From contig NC_070568.1 of assembly GCF_026914185.1 (NCBI RefSeq), positions 992,001 through 1,056,000 of the forward strand: a stretch of 64,000 nucleotides of DNA, written 5' to 3'. The position numbers and the translations under genes were made by a program. Below, piece after piece: positions 11,570-22,430 of the stretch. The stretch comes from Puccinia triticina. Lineage: Eukaryota > Basidiomycota > Pucciniomycetes > Pucciniales > Pucciniaceae. Each line of letters opens with the position of its first letter. Position 1 is the first letter of the stretch. The notes beneath the pieces were generated by a model. It was not told the DNA's origin and searched no databases. It saw nothing but the letters and a program-made list of their open reading frames with translations.

Positions 11570-14500
11570 TCCCGCCATGCTTTGAGCTGGTAGGCTTGAA
11601 GCATCCAAAGACAAGGGCTTTATGCCGATGAAGTCGAGCGCCCTGCGGATAATAGCTCGTCCGACTGGTTTAGTTAGGAAATCGGCGGTGTTCGCCTCGG
11701 AGCGGATGTAATTGAGCTGAATCAATTTTCGAACTACCAACTCCCTGACAAAATGAAGGCAGATCGACATGTGCTTGGTGCGGAAACTGTTCTGAGAGGT
11801 TTCAGATTTTGCAAGATCAATTGCTCCTCGATTGTCCACTAAGACCTGGACATTCATGAGATTTTGCCGGACTTTGACTTCTGAGATGAGATTGGAAAGC
11901 CAGGCAAGCTCTCTACCCAAGTCCGACAGAGCCTTGTATTCGGCTTCTGTCGTTGACAAGGACACAGTTGCTTGCTTTGAGGACTTCCAGGCTAGCAGAT
12001 GCGTTCCGGCCATGATGGCAAATCCGGTAGATGAACGCCTGGTGTCCGGACAGTTCCCCCAGTCTGCGTCAACGTAGGCTTTGATCGAGTTATCCGAGTT
12101 CTTGCTACAAGTGAGCCCGAAGGATCGGGTGCCTGACAAGTATCTGTACACTTGTATTGCTGCATGGTAGTGTTGAATGCCGGGGTTTTCGAGAAACTGG
12201 GACAACGAACTAACAGCATAGGAGATGTCGGGTCGTGTCAAGACACTCAGATAGTTGAGCGAGCCGATTAGCGCACGGAAGTTGACACCTGTGCGTTTGA
12301 ATTCGGTGATTTCTTGTTGCGTCGCTTTCTTCAGGTAGGCCTTGGGGTTTAGAGGACACAAAGCTGGATGTAGCTTTTCCAGACCGAACTCTTCCAGCTT
12401 GTGTTCTATGAACTGGGATTGATTAACATGCACACTCTTGTCGGACCTTTTGATATTCATTCCCAAAAGAAACTTAGCCTCACCCATATATTTTATCTTG
12501 AATTCAGCTTCCATCTCGCTCTTGAAGGCCGAGGGCTTCTTGCTGATAAACACTAGATCGTCCACGTGCGCGTAGATGAAGGTGTCTTCTCTTCCAGTGA
12601 CGTTGACTCGGAAGAAGACGCACGGGTCTGCGACTGATATCGAGAAGCCGATTTTCTTCAGATACATTGAGAGTCGGTTGTACCAAACCAGAGGAGACTG
12701 TTGAAGGCCGTAGATCGCCTTTTTTAGTTCTAATACCGTATTAGGCGGCATATCCAGGCCAGGAGGTGGTAGAAGTGTAACCTCGTCCTCTAAAGGACAG
12801 GTTAAGAACGCGCTCCGAACGTCTAGTTGATGAATTTCCATGTTGTTATCCACCGCGAACGAAATGAAAAGCCGCAGCAAACAAGGGCGGCCCGTTGGCG
12901 CATACCGGGCTTCATAATTCAGGCCGTAGACTTGCCTGAATCCCTGCGCACAGATGCGCGCCTTAAATTCCGTAACCTGATTATCCGGACCAAGTTTCTT
13001 CCGGAAAGCCCATGTAGCTGGTATTGGCGAGTCAGACGGAGTTCGCAGTCGTTGCAGCCATACATTGTGTTGCATCATGTTTGCAACCTCTTTGAGTTTG
13101 GCTTCTTTCCAATGTTGCGACTCTTTAGCATTCATGGCCTGCTTATGGTTTTTTGGATCAGTTTCCACCGTTGTGTGATACATCTGACGCCTACTGTACG
13201 ACCGAATGTTTGCTGGGTCGATGTCGCTAGTAATGAGCGTTGGATGTCTTGGGCCGATAACTTCTAACCGCAGCCGAGAAGTCGGTGCCGGAGGGTGTCC
13301 TTGATGAAGTTGCTCATCTTGTTCGTTACCCGAATTGGCTCGCTGATCTTCATCTTCTTGCCCGTCGCTCACATCGTCAACGAGGCGGGGTCCCGGAGCG
13401 AGCTCGTCTAAGATTCTGTTGATGTCGGATTCCTCCTCTTGCCCCTCATCTTCCATCTGCCTTTGCGTTTCCATCTCCTCCTCCTCGCTAAATGGTAGCG
13501 ATTCGGCATCAGTGAAGGCCGGAAGCTTGTTGAGGCCGTAGACATTATAGCTCTTGTGTAATGCTGGACATTCAGGAAAAGTTTGTTCATCGAAGTGAAC
13601 GTGCTTCGAGGTTACAAATGTTTTGTCTTCAGGGCGAAAGATCCGGTACGAGGTGAAGTCATTGTCGTATCCTAGCATGATTCCATCCCAGGTTATGGGG
13701 CCGAACTTGGTTCCTCTGTTCTGCTTTGGCTTCACAATCCAGGCTCAACAACCAAATGGTCGAAAGAACCGCATATTTGGCTTGAGCTTAAACATTAACT
13801 CCATTGGAGAAGCTCGAGACTTGCTGAGAGATGGCAAGCAGTTCGTAGTTGCCGTAGCTGATTTCACCGCCTCCCCCCACCATTCGGGAGCCATATTGGC
13901 CTGCATGAGAAGAGTACGAGTCATTTCGATAACCGTACGATTAGCGCGTTCTGCGAAGCAGTTGTGCTGGGGCGTGTATGGAGGCGACACATTATGTTGT
14001 ACGCCAGCTTCCTTGAGAACCGCGCTTAGAGCTTTGCTGACGAATTCGCCTCCTCCATCGGATACAAGCTTCTTGATGGTTTTTCCTGTTTGATTTTCGA
14101 AGAAGGCTTTGTATTCTAGAATCGCCGCCGGCGCATCGCTCTTCTGCTTCAGGATCTCCGTATGAATGTATCCTGAGTATTGATCAACTAGCGTCAAGAA
14201 ATACCGAGCACCGCTATTCGTAGAAGGGGTTATAGGACCGACTAAGTCCGCATGGACCACTTCGAGCTGGCTCGAAACAGCTTTAAAATGGCTGTTGAAT
14301 GGCAATTGAGTGACTTTGCCTTTCATGCAGGCTTCGCAAGCACGGGTTGCCTCGCTCGGTAACTGTTTTTCGAGCATGGTTTCAATCCTCTTCTTGCTTG
14401 CGTGCCCCAAGCGGCGGTGCCAGAGATCGAAGTCGCTGAGTTTCGCGGCAGGAGTAGCTTCAGTAATATGTGCCACTGGCGCATCCAGCGTCTCTTTAAG

Positions 14501-15802
14501 ACCGGTGATTTCAAAAATTGAGTTGGAGGTGTCGATACTCAAAGATGTTGCGTCATCAATTTTTACTTCGAAACCACTTTGTGTTGAAGAGATCACCGCC
14601 TTGTTCTCCAGCAGCTGTGCAAACGAGATGAGGCTCCGAGTCAGGTTTGGTACATATAAGGCGTCCTTCAGGACTACAGTGGAGCCTTTGTCGAGCTGGA
14701 GCGTAGCATTGCCTTTAGCCACTGCAAATAGCTCGTTCTGATCCCATTTATTGCCAGTTGCAATGCTAATTTGAACAGGAGATGTCGTGTTGAAAAGCTC
14801 CAGAGCATTGAGCATATGATGACTCGCTCCCGAATCGAGGACCATAGGCAGTTTCTTGTCGCCAGAGTTCAGTCCAGTCAGGTAGCCAAAAGTTGGTCTC
14901 ACGATGTTTGCTGCGTCTGCGGGCGCAGGTGGAGCCGCAGTCATCAAGCCTGTCGGAGGGTTCTGACGTGATTTCTTGTATAGACCGGGGTGTACCGTCC
15001 AGCAGTTTTCCTCAGTGTGCGTCGTAGCAAGAGGATTATGTTGATGATTGGTGCACGGGTGCGGGTTAAAGCGCCTCTTCTTCTGCTTGTTGTTTCGATT
15101 ATCAGATGACTGAGCTTGTGCATTGAGGGCCGTGGAAGATATGTCAGACGTTGATTCTTCACGGTTCATCGTAGCCGATACAGCGTTGTGATGAGCAATG
15201 TCACGCAATTTAGCAATGATCTGCTTAGGGTGAGAAAGCATTTCGGAGTTGCTGATCAAGGTCTCCATGAGAGACGGTTGTTTTCTTGAAATCCTTGCAA
15301 TGATGGTGCAGCTGAGAATAGTACCGGGCACGTCCAAGCCCATGGCAGCAAATTCGGCCAACATTGATTCAAGTTGGGTGATATAACGGTTGATGTCGTT
15401 GTTATACTGTATGTCCTCCCATTTTCTCCAGGCGTGATAGATTGCAAGAACCGACGCAGAAGCATACTCTCCTTTTAATTCTTTCCAAAGTGTGAAGGCA
15501 TCGTTGACGTTCTCATCGGTAATGACGTGGTTGTAGATATCATCTTCAATATGTCCGCTAATGATCGCGGCAGCTCGTACATACTCCAATTTAGCCTCGT
15601 CCGTCGCGTTGGGGGGTAGTGGGTGTTCAATGCACTTGAGAAGACTCTTGACAGCCAGGTAGGTCTTAACCTTTCTCTGCCAGATTGGGAAATTTTTGCC
15701 GTTGAAGGTCGGGCATTTAAATAGATCCCTATCATCGCTGGTGGTGGCTGTAGTGCTTGAGTTTGACGATGAGGCAACAAGATTCTGTCAAGTTCCGGCC
15801 AT
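11213..15802 (-). pseudogene. Copia Gag-Pol polyprotein with two in-frame TGA codons
   Basis: A single polyprotein frame for particle formation, cDNA synthesis and integration. ATG 15802 begins MAGT, then TGA at 15790-15788. The frame then stays open: Gag core (FNGKNFPIWQRKVKTYL), zinc-like HTEENCW, protease LDSGASHHML. Integrase follows with WHRRLGHASKKR and CEACMKGK, then catalytic VHADLVGPI, VSDGGGEF and FAERANRTVIEM. A second TGA at 13747-13745 falls after RPFGC. Reverse transcriptase has QLDVRSAFLT and YAHVDDLVFI; RNase H has YVDADWGNCPDTRRSS, STTEAEYKAL and LVDNRGAIDLAKS. The frame ends 357 bases inside the 3' LTR. Both stops are TGA, and all catalytic residues I can check are present. 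The stops are either inherited by a passively copied lineage or read through. Confidence 0.9.
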
Positions 15803-15851
15803 GGATGTCCGCTCTTAGTAGATTGTGATGAAGTCGGGTGGTTTTGAGAAT

Positions 15852-15869
15852 CGTTCGAGACTGTAAATC
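15852..15869 (-). promoter_or_regulatory. Primer binding site, tRNA-Tyr anticodon arm type
   Basis: Directly after the 5' LTR on the element strand lies GATTTACAGTCTCGAACG. Its complement contains GACTGTAAATC, the anticodon arm typical of tRNA-Tyr (GUA). It is another half-tRNA site, with a different tRNA from the gag-only element. Confidence 0.62.
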
Positions 15870-16663
15870 TAAAAGAATTCACAATACTAAGAGTTTATTG
15901 CTCGTAAGAAATTGGTCTATCTGTCAAGTACAGAGACGAGAGAAAAGAAAGGAAAACAATTGTTTACCTAAGAGCGGATAGGTGGCCGACTCTAAAGAAG
16001 CAATAAAAGATATAAAGATGAAATGATATGACTGCTAAGCAGCTAGAGTCGCGCAGAGGCGACTAGGACAATTGCGTCTGGGAGAGGCAACTGCGCTTGG
16101 CGTCAGTGCTAAGTCTTCTTGGAGAGAAGATATTAATGGGGAAAGCATCTCTTACAAGGACTCGGTAGGTGGAGCGCTTAACACTTGCCTAACCGAGCTG
16201 TGAGGCTTTGAGCGCTGCTGATATCTGCAGAATAGTTATTCCAACAGTTAGCATTTATGTGCTATTATAAGGCACTGCAGCGCAGGACTCACCTTCTCTC
16301 GATGGGCTAGTGATCCTTCTGCTGAGGCTGGAACCGGTTAGGTCTGGTTGGGCTTCGGAAGCTGGCGTGCTGTATCAAGGATAAGTATCCTGTCAGCATC
16401 GCTGTCCTAGCTATAACAATCCCAGCGTTCCTACTTACCTTGAAGGTGTTTGGGTCGGCTTGGGTCGTTTTGGCACTCCGTCTGCTGTTGACGTGGCTAA
16501 GAGTAGATGAACAGGGTTTCAGCTCTCGCTTACTCCTCCTGTCTGGGAGCCGCATGCATATGCATGGACCTAGGGAATGCGCGGACTCACCATTCCCCCT
16601 TGCGGGGTTAGGGTTTCGCTCCTTGCGCTTCCTTTGACCTGGGACGAGCCCTGAGTCTTGACA
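15870..16663 (-). repeat. 5' LTR of copia element
   Basis: The 794 bp partner LTR. It is followed on the plus strand by the duplication GCAGG, after which LINE ORF1 resumes. Confidence 0.93.
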
Positions 16664-17166
16664 GCAGGGACTGGCGCATTTCCGCTTTCGAGAGCTTTGA
16701 GGCGAGCATTGAAGGTTTCGACCATTCTGGACATTTGATTCATCTGACGGTTCATTTCCTTAAGACGCGTCGACTCCGCGTTCATCATCACGAGGATAGC
16801 TCCGAGCGAGTTTGGGTCAACGATTACCTCTCCTTGAGGTGAACGGTTGCTGGGATTGGCAATGAAATTTTCCAGGTACGCGAGGAGGACTGAGGGAGGT
16901 GGCTCGTTGTCCGGTTTGGCAGGGAGACGCGTTGTAGACCCGTCGGCGAGATCCATATCATCCATGATTGCGTCAGGCGCGCCGCTGGGTCGGTTGGGGG
17001 GGGGGGAGGGGCCATAGGCTCGTGGAGGGAGTGAGTAGGAGGGATTCTGGATGTTGGGGGTGTGTTGAGGGCTGTTTCGGGGGTGGTTGTGCAAAAAGGT
17101 GGTGAGATGTTGGTTGCGGACAGAATCCTGCATACACGTCTGCTTTTGGCCGACCCACATGAGCAT

Positions 17167-17645
17167 GTCAATAAGCCAGGTATGCCTTTCTCTTTTTGTT
17201 TCAGTCAGTCCCCAACAGGAAATGTGGCTAACTATTTTTCCGCTTCAGTTGGACCCCAGTCTGCTTGAGTCACCATCCGGCATACACCAGTCTCCCAATC
17301 TATCGGACCTTCACATCGACTCGGATTACTCTAGTGTATCTCTCTCGCGGGACCCAATGGCCGTCCAGACCCGATCTGCTGCTTCAGTGTGAGGCCCAGC
17401 CTACTATCAATTTGCTATGTGGCTATGAAACTATCCAAGAGGATAGTTCGCCGAGATGCTTGATAGCAGTTTCTGGATTTATGCTTTATACTTTGCGAGA
17501 ACGATAAACTTTGTGATGTTTGTAATTCAAGAATGAATTACTTCGGATAAATAAGTATAATGAGATCAATAATAATAACAAAGAATATTCCGATAAGGAA
17601 AGAAAGGAAAGAAGAGAGGAAAGACAGAAAGCGAGGAGAGAAACA
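17167..17645. other. No gene recognised
   Basis: This holds the possible LINE 5' leader and then unique-looking sequence. Weak intron-like signals occur on the plus strand (GGTATGCC at 17179, TTTTGTTTCAG ending near 17203), but I could not link them to a protein. Confidence 0.4.
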
Positions 17646-18239
17646 TGTAAAAACCCCGGGGAAGGAAGAAAAGGTACCACCCGACTACACGATCGTAGCG
17701 GGCATCAACTCTCCCCCGGAGAGGTACACACCAGGCCATAACACTCCCCCGCAAGCCAATATCACTGATAACAGAGGTGATATTGGATTGGACACCAAAT
17801 GGACTGGTGTGAAACTACATACAAATCTAAGTGTTACTCCCCAACAGACTTGTTAACTGTCAACTTTCACGCATACTGGCTACTATACTAATGCTATTTT
17901 TAAAGACTATACTATGATTTATCCTAAAATGGGACTTTTGGCACCCATGAACCGTGGAACTATTTTAAGGCAACCACACTCCTAAATCAATAATCAATAA
18001 TATGCTTATATATAAGACTAGGAGTAGCTAACACAGTTATGTCATGTTATGTGAGGGTTACAAGCTGGGGAGATGTGACATGTGCAAGATGCAGGCAATG
18101 GGAATTGAACACGCGACAGAGGTAACACTGGGCTCATAACCTGTAAAAACCCCGGGGAAGGAAGAAAAGGTACCACCCGACTACACAATTGTAGCGGGCA
18201 TCAACTCTCCCCCGGAGAGGTATACACCAGGCCATAACA
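17646..18239 (-). mobile_element. TRIM: miniature LTR retrotransposon, complete
   Basis: A 594 bp element with two 98 bp LTRs (17646-17743 and 18142-18239). On the element strand they start TGTTATGGCCTGG and end GGGTTTTTACA. The target duplication AAACA lies at 17641-17645 and 18240-18244. Next to the 5' LTR is a primer site; next to the 3' LTR is a purine tract (GCGGGGGAG). The 398 bp interior has no credible coding frame, so it depends wholly on another element. The right-hand LTR is the 5' one because the primer site adjoins it. The LTRs differ at only a few positions. Confidence 0.92.
18124..18141 (-). promoter_or_regulatory. TRIM primer binding site, initiator tRNA-Met anticodon arm type
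   Basis: Element strand GGTTATGAGCCCAGTG. Its complement, CACTGGGCTCATAACC, matches the anticodon stem-loop of initiator tRNA-Met, the half-tRNA primer known for Drosophila copia. Confidence 0.72.
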
Positions 18240-18447
18240 AAACATAGACAACAATCTGGTCATCCCGAATGACGACATCGCCGATCATCATACGTCATAG
18301 CACCATGTAAATCGAATTCTCTCGCCATCCTGCCAAGCAGATCGAGTTAATCCAATTATTAGTAATTGGCTTATTAATCTAGACGCATAATAGTCTGTCA
18401 GCTCAGATAATTAACGTTAATTATCTGCTTGGGTCGTTACATTCAGC
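18240..18447. other. Short unassigned stretch
   Basis: AT-rich sequence between the TRIM and the next MITE, with nothing recognisable. It is probably the upstream part of the decayed SANT-like frame that the MITE interrupts. Confidence 0.35.
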
Positions 18448-19053
18448 AGGACCCTGGAAACCCCCTGTAAATGGGGGTAATGTAAAATCCAGAATTTCGC
18501 CAAAATTCATACATTTTTTGACTTGATTCATACACGTTTCATGCCTACACTCCGGGGATTTTCCAGTTTTTCATACATTTTTAATGCCTACCATTGCTGC
18601 CGAGGGGGGGGGGGGGGCGCAGAAGAATAAAATCTTGCTTCAATTTTGCAAAATTTCCATTTTTCTTGTCCTCTATGCAAAAAAGAAAACAATAGGAGGG
18701 TTCAATTGTGGGCTTAAGAATGCCTTCTGGTGATTTTCAGGTTAAGTTTTAAGAAGTATTGGGGGAAATAAAATTGGTAAAATTGACTTTTGATGCCCTA
18801 TGCCAATGGTATAGGCCCTAAGACAAGGGGGGCTGCTGAGGGGGCGAAGGGGATTTTCTGTTGCACTCTCAGGAATTTCATACATCTTAGTTATTACCCT
18901 CCCTTACCCAGCAAAAAATTCATACACTTGAAGTGCTTACCATTGAGGCCAAAAAAGCCCATTCATACCGTTTTTGTGCCTACCATTTTGGGTTTTTGCC
19001 AAAAAATTCATACATTTTCATTACCCCCATTTATAGGGGGTTTCCAGGGTCCT
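18448..19053. mobile_element. MITE with 8 bp target duplication
   Basis: A 606 bp element with inverted ends of about 35 bp (AGGACCCTGGAAACCCCC...). The 8 bp duplication CATTCAGC is at 18440-18447 and 19054-19061, which suggests the hAT superfamily. The interior carries several same-strand copies of a motif like TTCATACATTTT...TGCCTACCA, plus a G run at 18605. There is no transposase. Confidence 0.82.
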
Positions 19054-19059
19054 CATTCA

Positions 19060-19957
19060 GCCCCTGAGCCCGCAAGCGGGAAGCCCAAACGAGCCCGCCG
19101 AACGAAGGCCGAGATGATCCTTTATCGCGCGCAACTGGCCCAAACCAAGGCTGAGGAGGAGCGATTGAAAACCCTCAAATCTGCCGAGAAGCTCAAGGGC
19201 CAAAGGGGCAAGAAAAAGAATACCGGCGGGCGTGCGCACAATTCCCGTCCTGCATCCCAACGATCAACTTGAGACTACACCTCCATATACGACGCTGCTG
19301 CCGGCGCGGGGGCAACTGATGGCTCAACCAACGACTTGAGCCCCCCGTTTATTCTTGAAGACTACAAGAACGTCTGCACATACCTCAAGGACGAAGCAAA
19401 CTACACCCGTATCTTTGGTGATGGGGCCAAGACGGTGGTAGGTACCACTAAGGTCACCAAAGGAGCGGCGTACGACATGTTTGCGGTATTCATTAATCAC
19501 AAGTCAAAGAATTGCTTGCACCTCACCGGTAGTCAGCTTTGCCAACGGATTGATGGCTACAAAAAACGTTTTGTGAAGGCCAAACAATGGGCCAAAAACA
19601 TGGGCGCGGGGATCGAGGAAGGAGACAACCTCCCCACACTTGCCCAACTCTTGGAGGGGAAGTGTCCATGCTACAAACGCATGTACGCTATCTTTGGCCC
19701 AAAAGCTAACATCACCTCTTTGGGGACTTCAACTCTTCGGTTTTGGGCCGTCTGTACAACCCCACCTATGATGAGGACAATGGTTCTTTGCAGGAGATCT
19801 TCTATCCAGGATGGGAAGAAACTCAAGACAAGCCGTCCGCCATGGCCAACCCTATCCTAGTTGCCGACAACAAGCTCCCAAGGCCGCGCGCGAGTTGTTT
19901 GACCAAGGGAAAACTGTGGCCGAGGTCGAGGGCCTCTTAAAGGTCATTTTTGGGTGA
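19060..19957 (+). pseudogene. SANT/Myb-like rust repeat protein, decayed
   Basis: The frame begins at the MITE edge with a basic, coiled segment (KRARRTKAEMILYRAQ) and passes a TGA at 19270-19272. It continues as LEDYKNVCTYLKDEANYTRI, LTGSQLCQRIDGYKKRF and LLEGKCPCYKRMYAIFG. This pattern resembles the trihelix/SANT-like proteins abundant in rust genomes, probably transposon-linked. The frame shifts near 19722 (NSSVLGRLYNPTYDEDNG lies in another frame) and again near 19880 (AARELFDQGKTVAEVEGLL), ending at TGA 19955-19957. One nonsense codon, two frameshifts and a MITE at its 5' side mean it is dead. Function is not known; the DNA-binding role is inferred from fold-like spacing only. Confidence 0.55.
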
Positions 19958-21315
19958 TACAGATGGTCCGTGGTTTTCTCTCTCATCTCTTCTCTTAATA
20001 GGGTTGGATGTCTCACCTCTTTCTTCATTGGGTCCGGTAGGAAGGACTTTGCGGGGTTCGCAGATCAATGGCTCTTTGGTCTTGCCCCCCCCCCCCATGC
20101 CTCATATTTTCAGCTCTTCTATGAGCCTGAATCGTATATGTTTCATCTCATTTCTATCTTCTGGGCCCACTCAGGGTAGTCCAATGTGTGCTCAATCATG
20201 ACACCTGTTTTTCACCACTTCCATCCTCACCAACCCTATTTGATTTGCTTTTTTCAATGCTCTTGGCCTAGTCGGGCCAGTCAGAAGGTTCCTTTATTAT
20301 GAAAGCTGTGTTTTTGTTATCATGATACCTCCCCATGCCACAAGCTTCTTTTCTTCAAATGTTTGTTAGCCACCCGGGTAGTTGTATAGCTACCCACCAA
20401 CGCAAAATCTACACTTAGTTAATCATTTACACCTGATCGCGCAAGGAAAACTTGGCCTTTGGAGGCCTGGGTAGCTCATTGACGGGCAAGATTTTTGCCC
20501 CAACTTCAAAATCCGCTCTTGGATCGCAAGCCTGTACAAGCAATACAGCCCGCCGACTGTATTGATTTGCCCGTTGGGGCTATGGAACTGGTTAGAGCCC
20601 AGAAAAGTCCTCTCCATCCACTTAGTCCCCCAACCATGGCGTCTACTCATCCTACTATCACCAAACCAGATAACCCAAGGGAACCAAGGAGGGTCCAACG
20701 TTGGACTGACGGGTCAACGGCGGCCCATCAAGCATGACCATTCTCCTGCGCTGGCTCTCGGTCCCAGGCAACTACATGCAATGGAGGGCCGCGTCCCCAA
20801 TTGGCAGCAACCGGCTGTCCTGAGCCGACATATGCCAGGAGATAGTTGTGATTTTAGAAGATAATCACCTACATCACCAAAACGACTGGAGACGTAGGTT
20901 GCCTCGAATGATTCCGCGGCTTTGGTGTGAGAGAAATTGACTGACTGACAGACATGTTCTGGGATTTGGTCATAGGGGTAGGCCATCGTATATTAGACCT
21001 CGAAAAGTCTTACCGCACCGCTGCCGATTTCATGGAACGCACTAGAGGACGAGGTCATGATAGACTCGGCGGTGTGACGGATCAGATAGTCTTAAGTCAG
21101 TTTTCTCTAGTACTCCAGTGCAGCAGCTGGCTGTGGCCGCTAATAACCATGCATGATTGCTGCCCCAGATTATACTCGGAGGCTATGCAAATATTGGGAT
21201 GTACTGCATCATATCATGCGCTCTGGAGGTCTTCACAAGGGAACACCAAGCAATGGGGCTCGCCTGGGGGCACAAGACATAGGAGAGCCGACCGGAAGCG
21301 CACAGAGGCGCACAC
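19958..21315. other. No gene recognised
   Basis: About 1.36 kb. A minus-strand frame 20986-20423 is open except for one TGA near 20714, but its composition (many Cys, Trp, Pro) and lack of motifs do not support a protein. A short C run lies at 20084-20096. Confidence 0.4.
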
Positions 21316-21483
21316 TGCAAGAAAAACTCTAGAAACTGCTTGCAGTTGAGATGCAAGAGCTCAAGGCAAGCTGTGCCTCATGCATGAATCAAGCACTGGT
21401 TGATTCCATGCACATTGCCTCATTTATGCAAGAGTGAGTCTAGGTACAAAAAACTGAGTACAGGAGTTGATACCTGTGCAAAT

Positions 21484-22430
21484 TCCCCTTTCATGTGAAA
21501 ATTCCCCTTTCATGTGTACATACCCCTTTCATGTGCACATATCCCTTTTGTATGTATTCAACCCTTTCATAATGTGTACATAGCCCTTTATGTGCTTATA
21601 CCCCTTTCATGTGTGTATATCCCTTTCATGTGCATGTATCCCTTTCACAATGTGTACATACCCCTTTCATCATGTGTTCATGACCCTTTCATGTTTACAT
21701 GCCCCCTTTGAGTTGTTTAAATCCCTTCCAATACCCCTTTCATCATTCAGGTTTACATACCCCTTTGATGTTTACACATCCCTTTCATGTGCAAATACCC
21801 CTTTCATGCATGAATACCCCTTTCATGCATACATACCCCTTTCATCTTGTGTACATATCAAGGGTGAAAGCGCTGCGCTTCAAAAAGCGCAGCGCAGCGT
21901 GAAGCGCAGCGGTTTTGGTGGCCGCTGCGCTGCGCTGAAAGTAGCGGCCCCGCCCGCTGCGCTACCGCTTTTTGGGTCTGGCAAGAAGCAGGGACCCGCT
22001 ACTTTCAGCGGTAGCGCAGCGGAACCATCGCTGCGCTACCGCTTTTTGACCTGGCCGCGTAGCGCTCCCCCGCTGCCAGCCAAAAAAGCGCAGCGCAGCT
22101 GTTTTGGTGGCCGCTGCGCGGCGCTGAAAGGAGCGGCCCCGTCCGCTGCGCTACCGCTTTTTGGGTCGGGAAAAAAGCGGGCCCCTGCTATTTTCAGCGG
22201 TAGCGCAGCGGGACTGGCGCTGCGCTACCGCTTTTTGGGCTGACTGCGCAGCGGTTACCCGCTGCGCTGCGCTAAAAGACCGCTTTTTTGTAGCGCAGCG
22301 CAGTGTTTCAGCCTTGTACATATCCCTTTCATATGTTAATACACCTCATCACATTCCCCTTTCATGTGTACATATTTCTTTCATCTGTACATATCCCTTT
22401 CATGTGTACATACCCTTTTTATGTTATTCT
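21484..22430 (+). repeat. Minisatellite of CCCCTTTCATGTGTACATA type
   Basis: About 20 or more imperfect copies of a 19-24 bp unit, CCCTTTCATGTGTACATA with variants, run from 21484 to 21860 and resume at 22320 to 22430. The break is the GC-rich insert 21862-22313. Open frames across it are translations of the repeat. Confidence 0.85.
21862..22313. mobile_element. CGCTGCG-rich foldback MITE with internal 190 bp duplication
   Basis: A 452 bp GC-rich segment inside the minisatellite. Its ends GGGTGAAAGCGCTGCGCTT and, inverted, GGCTGAAACACTGCGCTG are imperfect inverted repeats. Two tandem units with period near 190 bp (from about 21911 and 22101) each contain several inverted copies of GTAGCGCAGCGG and CCGCTGCGCTAC. 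No coding content is credible. Confidence 0.68.

Larger units (their letters stand above)
10776..16663 (-). mobile_element. Full-length Ty1/copia retrotransposon, very young
   Basis: A complete 5888 bp element on the minus strand. The LTRs are 794 bp each (10776-11569 and 15870-16663) and look identical by eye. On the element strand they start TGTCAAGACTCAGGG and end GAATTCTTTTA, so the 3' terminus is TA rather than CA. The target duplication GCAGG is at 10771-10775 and 16664-16668. The interior encodes one gag-pol frame in copia order (protease, integrase, reverse transcriptase, RNase H). It is inserted in LINE ORF1. Confidence 0.95.
3981..17166 (-). mobile_element. LINE (Tad/I-type non-LTR retrotransposon), split by two nested copia elements
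   Basis: A minus-strand non-LTR element. The 3' end is a 17 nt T run at 3981-3997 (a poly-A tail on the element strand). ORF2 runs from about 9964 to 4241 and ORF1 from 17166 to 9996. Removing the copia insertions 4660-6410 and 10776-16663 rejoins both frames without change. ORF1 has two CCHC knuckles; ORF2 has an APE-type endonuclease, reverse transcriptase and RNase H, the order known for I/Tad-like clades. Without insertions it is about 5.5 kb. The 5' boundary and target duplication were not found; 17166 is only the ORF1 start. It is the oldest layer of the complex, since it hosts both others. Confidence 0.85.
9996..17166 (-). pseudogene. LINE ORF1: RNA-binding Gag-like protein (interrupted)
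   Basis: This is the nucleocapsid-like protein of the LINE. It starts at ATG 17166 with a proline-rich N-terminus, then a heptad-like helical stretch (residues about 120-165, MNRQMNQMSRMVETFNARLK). The frame is cut at 16664 by the full copia element and resumes at 10775 (APLTQSAKQSYAKA). It then runs through a basic middle part to two zinc knuckles, CFKCLKMGHFGQWC and CGKCGDEHVTKDC, and stops at 9996. The rejoined frame has no other stop that I see, so the copia insertion is the only visible lesion. ORF2 begins about 30-70 bases downstream. Confidence 0.82.

Noticed and set aside
18124..18141. Possible tRNA gene containing CTCATAACC
   Set aside because: Only the anticodon arm is present; there are no acceptor or T arms. 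Its position next to a TRIM LTR explains it as a primer site.
21484..21860. CRISPR-like array
   Set aside because: Units are contiguous, without unique spacers, and the genome is eukaryotic.
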